Assembly (NCBI GenBank): GCA_030578315.1
Contig: JAUQQL010000001.1
Coordinates: forward strand, 23,869 to 87,868
Direction of reading: 5' to 3'
Length of the DNA stretch: 64,000 nt
From: Thermodesulfobacteriota bacterium
GTDB taxonomy: Bacteria; Desulfobacterota; Thermodesulfobacteria; Thermodesulfobacteriales; Thermodesulfobacteriaceae
Part shown: positions 44,039 to 52,004 of the stretch, one piece after another
Position numbering within the stretch: position 1 is the stretch's first letter
How the letters are laid out: each line of letters opens with the position of its first letter
Position numbers and translations under genes: made by a program
Notes under the pieces: model-generated
The model's database searches: none
What the model was told of the DNA's origin: nothing
Seen by the model: only the letters and a program-made list of their open reading frames with translations

Positions 44039-47000
44039 ATGAGTAATGCTAAAGGAAAAGTTTTAATTGTAGGAGGAGGAATTGCAGGTATTCAATCTGC
44101 TTTGGACTTGGCAGATCTTGGATATTATGTTTATTTGGTAGAGAAGAAAGCTACTATTGGTGGGGTTATGGCACAACTTGATAAGACTTTTCCCACCAAT
44201 GATTGTAGTATCTGAATTTTAGCCCCAAAAATGGTAGAGGCCGGTAGGTCTCCCAACATTGAAATTTTGACCTTAACTGAGATTGAAAGTATTGAGGGAG
44301 AACCGGGTAATTTTAAAGTGAGGTTAAAGATAAATCCAAGATATATAGACCCTTCTAAGTGTACAGCTTGTGGAGATTGTGCTAAGTATTGTCCAAGATT
44401 AGCTATAGATTCTTTTAATGCCAACTTAACATTTACTCGTTCTGCTCATATAGATTTTCCTCAGGCAGTTCCGACAGTGTATTATATAGATGCTGAAACT
44501 TGTCTTCATTTAAATTATGAAACTTGTATGCTTTGCACTAACATATGTGGTCCTAAGGCTATAGATTTTTCTCAAAAACCTGAGTACAGAGAGGTAGAAG
44601 TAGGAGCAGTTATTATAGCTCCTGGATTTGGTCCTGTACCTCAGGAAGCTTTGGAGAAATATGGTTATGGAACTTATGATGATGTAGTAACTAGTATTGA
44701 AGTTGAACGTATGACCTGTGTTTCGGGTCCTACAGAAGGAGAAGTAATAAGGCCTTCGGACTTTAAACATCCTAAAAAGATTGCTTATATTCAATGTGTG
44801 GGGTCTCGTGATTTAACTTGTGATAGAAATTACTGTTCTACTGTTTGTTGCATGTATGCGGTTAAGGAGGCTACTATAATAAAAGAACATGAACCTTCTG
44901 CTGAAATAACTTTATTTTTCATGGATGTAAGGACTCAAGGTAAGGGATTTGATGAAGCTTTTAGAAACTATGTAGAAAAGTATAAAATGAGAGTTGTTAG
45001 GGCAAGGCCTCCAAAGATAGAAAAGGTAGGAGAAAAATTAGCTTTAACCTATGTAGATGAGGATGGTCAGAGAAAAAGGGAACTTTTTGACATGGTAGTT
45101 TTGTCTGTAGGGCTTTCTCCTCCTAAGGATGCAGAAAAGCTTGCTTCTATTTTTGGGATCGAGCTTAATGAGTTTAAGTTTGCAAAGACTTCAGCTTTAA
45201 AACCTATAGAGACTAACCGTCCTGGAATTTATGTAATTGGGGCTTTTCAGGGACCTAAAGATATTCCTGAAAGTGTTATGCAAGCTTCGGGTGGAGCTGC
45301 AACGGTTTCGGAACTTCTTAAAGAAGGAAGATTTACTAGTTACGTAGTAAAAGAGTATCCTCCTGAGGATTTAGAACTTATGTCTGGAGAACCAAGGATT
45401 GGAGTATTTGTGTGTCACTGTGGGGTAAACATCGCAGGTGTAGTAAATGTTAAAGAGGTAGTAGAATATGCTAAAACACTTTCCAATGTGGTTCATGCTG
45501 AAAATTTGACTTATGCTTGTTCTCAGGATTCTTTAGACACTATTAAGAAAAGAATACAAGAACATAAGCTTAATCGTGTAGTAGTTTCTGCTTGTTCTCC
45601 AAGAACCCATGAGCCTCTTTTCCAAGATACCATTCGTGAGATGGGTTTAAATCTTGCGCTTTTTGAGATGGCTAATATTAGGGACCAGTGTTCTTGGGTT
45701 CATGCAGACGATCCTGAAAAAGCAACTGATAAGGCTAAGGACTTAGTGAGGATGGCTGTTTCTAAAGCTAGGAGACTTAAACCTCTTGAGCTGCAAAAGG
45801 TTCCGGTAACTCCTTCGGCTTTGGTAGTAGGTGGGGGGGTTGCGGGAATGATTTCAGCGCTATCTATTGCTGAGCAAGGTTTCCAGGTATATTTAGTTGA
45901 GAAAGAATTTGAGCTTGGAGGAAATTTAAAGAGGGTTAAGTATTTGATAACTGGTGAGGATCCACGGGAATTTGTAAAAGAGCTAATTTCTAAGGTTGAG
46001 GCTCATCCTAATATAAAGATTTTTAAGGGAGCAACTATTGAGAATGTATCAGGTTATATAGGGAATTTTACGACCACTATTAGAGTTGGGGATTCTTCTG
46101 AGTTAGTGAATCATGGAGTGGTGGTGGTAGCTACTGGTGGAAGAGAATATAGGCCTTCTAGATATCCTTTAGATGGAAAAAAAGTTATAACTCAACTTGA
46201 ATTAGAAGAAAGATTAGCTCAAGGTAAGGATTTAAGTGATGTGAAAAAAGTGGTGATGATTCAGTGTGCTGGTTCAAGAGGAGAGGAATTGACTTACTGT
46301 AGTAAAGTTTGTTGTGTTCAAGCCTTGAAAAATGCTTTAAAAATAAAGGAGATAAAACCTGAGGTTGATGTTTTTATTCTTTATATGGATATGAGAGCTT
46401 ACGGATTTTATGAAAAGTATTATTTTGAAGCAAGGAAAAAAGGTATTAAATTTGTAAGGTATTTAAATGAGAGAAGACCTGAGGTGGTAAGTGGAGGAGT
46501 GAAGGTTTACGACATGATAGCTGGTGAAGAACTTTTTATTCCTGCAGACTTGGTTGTGCTTTCAGTGGGAATTGTTCCTTCAGAGGATAAAGATATAGTT
46601 AATATGCTTAGGATTCCTTGTGGAGCTGAAGATGGATTCCTTATGGAAGCTCATGTAAAATTAAGACCTGTTGATACAGCAACAGATGGTGTTTTTATTT
46701 GTGGACTTGCTCATGGACCGAAACCATTGGAAGAAGTTATATCTCAGGCTAAGGCTGCAGCAGGGAGAGCTACTATTCCTCTTGCTAAGAAAGAGGTTGA
46801 GGTATCACCTATTGTGGCTGGTGTGGACGAAGGTAAATGTATTGGATGTGGTATTTGTGTAGAGCTTTGTCCGTTTTCAGCTATTGAATTGTTAAAGGTA
46901 GATAAAAAAAGAAAAGCCAAAGTTATAACTGCAGCTTGTAAGGGTTGTGGAATTTGTGCATCGCACTGTCCTGTATTTGCTATAGATGTAGGTGGTTTTA

Positions 47001-47092
47001 CGAGAGAGGCTATTTTGGAACAACTAGCTGGTTTCAAGAAAGAGGTGGTAGAAAAGGTATTGGAAGAAAAAAAGGCAGAGGTGGGAAGCTAA
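44039..47092 (+). CDS. hdrA: Selenocysteine-containing heterodisulfide reductase subunit A (HdrA-like), about 1017 aa, UGA(Sec) codon at 44213-44215
   Basis: The two track ORFs 44030-44215 and 44231-47092 are in one frame; joined reading ...[29 protein letters not shown] matches the HdrA motif with Cys/Sec; FAD GGGIAG motifs and several CxxCxxC ferredoxin motifs; SD aaggggg upstream of ATG 44039. Confidence 0.93.
44237..44252 (+). promoter_or_regulatory. Bacterial SECIS-like hairpin of hdrA
   Basis: GAGGCC-GGUA-GGUCUC, 6-bp stem (one G-U), GGU in loop, apex 27 nt after UGA. Confidence 0.78.
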
Positions 47093-47129
47093 CTAAAAAA
47101 AAGATAATTAAAAAAGGAGGGAGAGAAAA

Positions 47130-47840
47130 ATGGGTTTCGAACCAAGAATATTAGCTTTTATGTGTCATTGGTGAGCTTATACAGCTGCTGATGGAGCCGG
47201 GGTTGCTCGTCAGAACTATCCTCCTTACTTGAGAGTAGTAAGAGTGATGTGTACAGGAAGAGTTGATCCTTTATTTGTAATGATGGCTTTTAATAATGGT
47301 GCAGATGGAGTATTAGTTGCAGGATGTAGAATTGGAGAGTGTAAGTATGGAGAGGGTAATTTAGAAGCTTTACTTATGGGTGAGACGGTAAAAAATCTTA
47401 TGAAACTTTTAGGAATGGAAGAAAAAAGATTGAGACTTGATTGGGTTTCTTCTTCTGAGTCTGCTAAAATTGTGGAGATTATAAGAGACTTTTCTAATAC
47501 ATTACAAGAAATTGGGCCTTTAGGAGAAAAAGAAGGTTGGAGTGAAGAAGACAAAAAGTTTTATTTAGAAAGTGCAGTTGCACTTTGCAATAATATGCAA
47601 TTTAGGTCTTCTTATGGAAATTTAGCTAGGGAAATAAAAAAGATGGGAGATTTTTCTTTAGAGGTTATAACTAAGAAGGTAGAGGAAAAGCTTTTATCTG
47701 CTATGAAGACTAGACTTTATGAAATTGAGATTAAAGAGTTAGTAAAAGATGGTCCTAAGAGTTTAGATTATATAGTTGGTAAAATTAAGGGAGATCCTGT
47801 AGAAATAGAAAAAATTTTATCTAAAATAATAAAAACTTAG
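47130..47840 (+). CDS. mvhD: Selenocysteine-containing MvhD/VhuD-like [2Fe-2S] subunit, UGA(Sec) at 47172-47174
   Basis: ATG 47130 with SD aaggaggg; reading MGFEPRILAFMCHW-U-AYTAADGAGVARQNYPPYLRVVRVMCTGRVDPLFVMMAFNNGADGVLVAGCRIGECKYGEGN; track ORF starts late (TTG 47229) because UGA was read as stop. Confidence 0.93.
47188..47213 (+). promoter_or_regulatory. Bacterial SECIS-like hairpin of mvhD
   Basis: CUGAU-(G bulge)-GAGC-CGGGGUU-GCUC-GUCAG, 9 bp plus bulge, GGU in loop, 23 nt after UGA. Confidence 0.75.
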
Positions 47841-47851
47841 GGGGGGCTACT

Positions 47852-48415
47852 TTGAGTGTAGAGAGCCTGACTGTAAAACTTTTAGAAAAGGTTCAAGAGC
47901 CTAAGTTAAGGTCTTTAGTTTCTGGTCAAGTAGAGAGTTTTGACCAATGTTTTAGGTGTGGTGCTTGTTCTGGGATCTGTCCGGTTAAAAAAACTACTCA
48001 AGTTTTTGATCCTCGTAAAATTATTCATCTTCTTTTGTTAGGTTTTAAGGAAAAGATTTTAAATGAAGTCTTATGGTATTGTTCTCAGTGTGGAAGTTGT
48101 GTTCCGGTATGTCCTATGGATGTTAAGCCTAAAGAAGTAATTGCAGCTATTAGGAAATTTATGTTAGATGAAGGATTGATTACATTAGATAATCTTTTTG
48201 AATTGGGCAAATTTGCAAGAGTTATTAAAGATAAGTGTATAGTTTGTTTAACTTGTGTTAGACTTTGTCCTTTTTCAGCTCCGGTGATTAATCCCGAAGG
48301 GTATGCAGAAATTCAAGTGGATAAATGTAAGGCTTGTGGAATTTGCGTGCAGGGTTGTCCAGCTCGAGCAATAGAATTAAGAAAAAATCCAGAATATATG
48401 GAGGTTAGGTACTAA
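47852..48415 (+). CDS. HdrC-like iron-sulfur protein with additional 2x[4Fe-4S] ferredoxin domain
   Basis: CFRCGACSGICPV, CSQCGSCVPVCPMDV, CIVCLTCVRLCPF, CKACGICVQGCPA; TTG start with strong SD aggggggg. Confidence 0.88.
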   Translation: MSVESLTVKLLEKVQEPKLRSLVSGQVESFDQCFRCGACSGICPVKKTTQVFDPRKIIHLLLLGFKEKILNEVLWYCSQCGSCVPVCPMDVKPKEVIAAIRKFMLDEGLITLDNLFELGKFARVIKDKCIVCLTCVRLCPFSAPVINPEGYAEIQVDKCKACGICVQGCPARAIELRKNPEYMEVRY

Positions 48416-48813
48416 TGGAAGAAAAGGGATTTAAATTGGGTATTTTATGTTGTAATTACACTAATTTGGCAGAAAAAGAAGACTTTAGTGAAATTTTAAG
48501 TGAAGTTATTATGAAAAGATATCCTTGTTCTGGGCATATTGAAATTACGGATATTTTGAGGACTTTTAGAGAAGGTGCTGAAGCTGTTTTGGTTGCGGGT
48601 TGTCAGAAAGGAACTTGTCATAATGAGAACGGAAGTTTAAGAGCTGAGCATCAGGTTGAGGGAGCTCAAAGAATTATTGAGGAGATAGGGCTTCACAAAG
48701 AATTTTTAAAGTTTGTTTATGTGGAGAGGCTAAATACTGGGGATTTTATGGAAAAGGTAAAAGAATTTTATAAAGAAGTTTTAAATAAACTTTTAAAGGA
48801 GAAGAAGGTATGA
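48415..48813 (+). CDS. Second MvhD-like (hydrogenase delta subunit family) protein
   Basis: GILCCNYTNLAEKE...YPCSGHIEITDILRTFREGAEAVLVAGCQKGTCHNENGS. Confidence 0.85.
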   Translation: MEEKGFKLGILCCNYTNLAEKEDFSEILSEVIMKRYPCSGHIEITDILRTFREGAEAVLVAGCQKGTCHNENGSLRAEHQVEGAQRIIEEIGLHKEFLKFVYVERLNTGDFMEKVKEFYKEVLNKLLKEKKV

Positions 48814-49478
48814 TAATTGCTGAGAGACGGCCTTTACCTAAAATTTTAAAAAACATCGAACCTTACAATAAAGTTTTAGTATTAGGTTGTAGAGGATGTG
48901 TAGCTATTTGTTCTGCAGGAGGAGATAGAGAAGTAGCTATTGTAGCGGAAGCTATAAGGTTAGCTCGTGAAAGAGCAGGTAAGCCTATTGAAGTTTTAGA
49001 AGAGACTTTTATTAGACAATGTGATCCTGAATATCTTGTTCCATTGGCTGAGTTAGGAAAACAAGTGGAAGCTGTTGTTAGTTTGGCTTGCGGAGTTGGA
49101 GTTAATTTTATTGCAGACCTTTATCCGGAGTTAAGGATTTTTCCAGGGGTGGATACTACTTTTTATGGAGCTAATGTAGCCTTAGGTGAGTGGATAGAGA
49201 AGTGTAGAGGTTGTGGAGAGTGTATTATTGATATGACAGGAGGTCTTTGTCCTATAGCGAGGTGTGCTAAGAGTTTACTTAATGGTCCTTGTGGTGGTTC
49301 TCAAAATGGTAGGTGTGAAGTAAGAGAAGATATGCCTTGTGTATGGCATTTAATTGTAGAGAGGCTTACTAAGAGAGGGGAACTTGACAGACTTATGGAA
49401 ATTTGGGGACCTAAAGACTGGAGAGCTTCTGGAGGAGAAGGTTTAAGGACTAGAGAAAGAGCAGACTTAAAAGTTTAA
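48810..49478 (+). CDS. metV: MetV-like zinc/iron-sulfur protein (methylene-THF reductase partner)
   Basis: CRGCVAICSAGGDREVAIVAEAIRLA, SLACGVGVNFIADL, CRGCGECIIDMTGGLCPIARCAKSLLNGPCGGSQNGRCEV. Confidence 0.88.
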   Translation: MIIAERRPLPKILKNIEPYNKVLVLGCRGCVAICSAGGDREVAIVAEAIRLARERAGKPIEVLEETFIRQCDPEYLVPLAELGKQVEAVVSLACGVGVNFIADLYPELRIFPGVDTTFYGANVALGEWIEKCRGCGECIIDMTGGLCPIARCAKSLLNGPCGGSQNGRCEVREDMPCVWHLIVERLTKRGELDRLMEIWGPKDWRASGGEGLRTRERADLKV

Positions 49479-49513
49479 AGAGTTTTAGAGACTTTGTAGA
49501 GGAGGGGGGTTCC

Positions 49514-51973
49514 GTGGAATACAGAAGCCATTTAGAAAGATTATTAAAAGAAGGTCAATTTGTAGTTACTAGTGAGATAGGGCCTCCTAGAAATGCAGAT
49601 GGGGAGGTAGTGAGAAAAAAGGCTAAAATGTTGAAAGGATATGTAGATGCTGTAAATATAACTGACTGTCAGACAGCGGTAGTTAGGCTTTCAAGTTTGG
49701 CTTCGGCTGTAATTATTTTATCAGAGGGTTTAGAACCGGTTATGCAGATGACTTGTAGAGATAGAAACAGAATAGGAATTCAGTCCGACCTATTAGGTGC
49801 TTATGCTCTTGGAATTAGAAATCTTCTTTGTTTAACAGGTGACCATCACAAATTTGGTAATCATCCCATGGCTAAACCTGTTTTTGACCTAGATTCTATT
49901 TCACTTTTAAATATGGTTAAAGGTTTAGCTGAAGGTAGATTTCAAAATGGAGAACCATTAAAGGGAGTGAGACCAAACTTTTTTAGGGGAGCAGCAGCTA
50001 ATCCTTTTGCAGATCCTTTTGAATTTAGAGTTAAAAGATTGGCTAAAAAAGCTAAGGCAGGAGCAGAGTTTATTCAAACTCAAATTATTTATAATGTAGA
50101 TAAATTTAGAAAGTTTATGGAAATGGCAAGAGATGAAGGTCTTTTAGAAAATCTTTATATTTTAGCAGGAATTACACCTCCTAAATCTTTAGGAATGGCT
50201 AAATATATGAAATATTATGTTCCTGGAATGGATGTTCCTGATGAAGTTATTAAGAGGATGGAATCTGCTAAAGATAAACAGGAGGAAGGTATTAGCATAG
50301 CAGTAGATATTATTAATCAGGTAAGAGAAATTCCTGGAGTTAGAGGGATTCACATTATGGCTATTGAATGGGAAGAAGCTGTTCCTGAGATAGTGAAAAG
50401 GGCAGGGCTTTTACCTCGTCCCGAAGCTCCGGAAGTTGTTCCACCTTTTGTGGTGGAGAAAATTGTTGAAAAACCTGTAGAGGTGATTGTAGAAAAAATA
50501 GTAGAAAAACCTGTGGAAGTAGTGGTAGAAAAAGTAATAGAAAAACCTGTGGAGGTAATTATGGAAGAGAAGGGATTACGTTCTGAACTTCCTTTAAATG
50601 TAATAATAGATGTTTTAGCTAATATGAGGGCAAGTTTAGAAAGTTTAAAGTCTGGTATCTCCTTTTTAACTGAAAGTTTAGAAAAGCTTGAAACTACAGT
50701 GCTTGGTAAACCTGTTGAGAGACCTAAAGTTATAGTAGAGAAACCCAAGGTTGAAGTAGCACCTCCAAAGGTTGAGGTAGCACCTGAGGTAAAACCTGTA
50801 GTTGAAGAAGTAAAGCCTGTAGAGGAAGTAAAGCCAGTGGTAGAAGTTGTGCCTGAGGTAAAAGTTGAAGAAAAGGTTGAAGTAGCACCTCCAAAGGTTG
50901 AGGTAGCACCTGAGGTAAAACCTGTAGTTGAAGAAGTAAAGCCTGTAGAGGAAGTAAAGCCAGTGGTAGAAAAAGTTGAGATTAAAATAGGAGAATTTAC
51001 TGGGGTATATAGACCTCTTTCGGAAAGAGCAAAAGGCATTTCGGAGGATCTTTTTATTGAAAAGTCTTCTGATATGATAAAAGAAGTAGTTATTGGAAAA
51101 GGAGATAAGGCTTTAAGGATAGGTGGCAGTAATGTTTTAAATTTTCACTTATTTGAAGGTGAGATGAAACATGGAGTTAAAATTGCTATGGAGGTTTTGG
51201 ATATAGAACCTAAGGAATGGCCGGATAGTTTAAAGAAGTATTTTGCTGATGTTTATCATGATCCGGTTCTTTGGGCAAAAAAGTGTGTAAACGAATATGG
51301 AGCTGAGGCAATTTGTTTGTATCTTATGGGAACAGATCCCAATCTTTTAAATTTAGATGCTAAGCACGCAAAGGAAGTAGTTAAAAAGGTTGCAGATGCT
51401 ATTGATGTTCCTTTAATTATCTGGGGTTCTGGAAATGCTGAAAAGGATACAGAAGTTTTAAGAGAGGTAGCAGAAGTTGTAGCTGAAAAGGGTGCTTTAA
51501 TAGGACCTATAGTTGAAGCTAATCATAGAACTTTAGCAGCTGTAGCTTTAGGATATAATCTTCCTGTAATTGCTTCCACTCCCATTGATGTAAACTTAGC
51601 TAAACAACTTAATATTTTACTTGAAGGAATGGGTATTCCTTTAGACAGAATTGTAATGGACCCATCTATAGGAGCATTAGGTTATGGAATTGAGTATACT
51701 TATTCAGTTATGGAAAGAATAAAGTTAGCAGCTCTTTATGCTCAGGATAAGCAACTTCAGGTTCCTTTTATTTGTATGTTAGGAAAGGAAGTATGGAAGA
51801 CTAAAGAGGCTAATTTACCTACAGATGATACTTTTGGTGAGCAAGAAATGAGAGGAGTTATTATGGAAGCATTAACAGCTGTGGCTTTAGCTGTAGCAGG
51901 TGGAGAGTTACTGGTAATGAGACATCCTAAGGCAGTTCAACTTTGTAAACAACTTTTTAAAGCTTTAAGTTAA
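49514..51973 (+). CDS. Fusion: MetF (methylene-THF reductase) - repetitive linker - AcsD/CdhD (corrinoid iron-sulfur protein small subunit)
   Basis: MetF half VTSEIGPPRNADGEVVRKKAKMLKGYVDAVNITDCQTAVVRLSS..NLLCLTGDHHKFGNHP..FIQTQIIYNVDKF; AcsD half LRIGGSNVLNFHLFEGEMKHGVKIAMEV..EYGAEAICLYLMGTDPN..MDPSIGALGYGIEYTYSVMERIKLAAL..MRHPKA; continuous frame, GTG start. Confidence 0.93.
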   Translation: MEYRSHLERLLKEGQFVVTSEIGPPRNADGEVVRKKAKMLKGYVDAVNITDCQTAVVRLSSLASAVIILSEGLEPVMQMTCRDRNRIGIQSDLLGAYALGIRNLLCLTGDHHKFGNHPMAKPVFDLDSISLLNMVKGLAEGRFQNGEPLKGVRPNFFRGAAANPFADPFEFRVKRLAKKAKAGAEFIQTQIIYNVDKFRKFMEMARDEGLLENLYILAGITPPKSLGMAKYMKYYVPGMDVPDEVIKRMESAKDKQEEGISIAVDIINQVREIPGVRGIHIMAIEWEEAVPEIVKRAGLLPRPEAPEVVPPFVVEKIVEKPVEVIVEKIVEKPVEVVVEKVIEKPVEVIMEEKGLRSELPLNVIIDVLANMRASLESLKSGISFLTESLEKLETTVLGKPVERPKVIVEKPKVEVAPPKVEVAPEVKPVVEEVKPVEEVKPVVEVVPEVKVEEKVEVAPPKVEVAPEVKPVVEEVKPVEEVKPVVEKVEIKIGEFTGVYRPLSERAKGISEDLFIEKSSDMIKEVVIGKGDKALRIGGSNVLNFHLFEGEMKHGVKIAMEVLDIEPKEWPDSLKKYFADVYHDPVLWAKKCVNEYGAEAICLYLMGTDPNLLNLDAKHAKEVVKKVADAIDVPLIIWGSGNAEKDTEVLREVAEVVAEKGALIGPIVEANHRTLAAVALGYNLPVIASTPIDVNLAKQLNILLEGMGIPLDRIVMDPSIGALGYGIEYTYSVMERIKLAALYAQDKQLQVPFICMLGKEVWKTKEANLPTDDTFGEQEMRGVIMEALTAVALAVAGGELLVMRHPKAVQLCKQLFKALS
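50747..50971 (+). repeat. Exact 99-bp direct repeat (copies 50747-50845 and 50873-50971) in MetF-AcsD linker
   Basis: Both copies read aaggttgaagtagcacctccaaaggttgaggtagcacctgaggtaaaacctgtagttgaagaagtaaagcctgtagaggaagtaaagccagtggtagaa. Confidence 0.95.
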
Positions 51974-52004
51974 AAAAAGTTTAAAGTTAAAGGGGGTAGA
52001 GGAA

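Noticed and set aside
44213-44215. Interpretation of hdrA TGA as a pseudogene or frameshift
   Set aside because: Frame continues unbroken with conserved motif on both sides, and a SECIS-like hairpin follows; the same pattern recurs in mvhD
44131-44424. Minus-strand 97-aa ORF crossing the hdrA UGA
   Set aside because: Antisense to conserved HdrA sequence, no independent support
46744-47037. 97-aa minus-strand ORF and overlapping plus-frame ORFs 46671-46862, 46945-47154
   Set aside because: Out-of-frame readings of the hdrA 3' end and the hdrA/mvhD junction; coding signal belongs to HdrA
50350-51039. 229-aa minus-strand ORF rich in TSSTGFTSG repeats
   Set aside because: Antisense shadow of the repetitive MetF-AcsD linker; no SD, no recognisable domain
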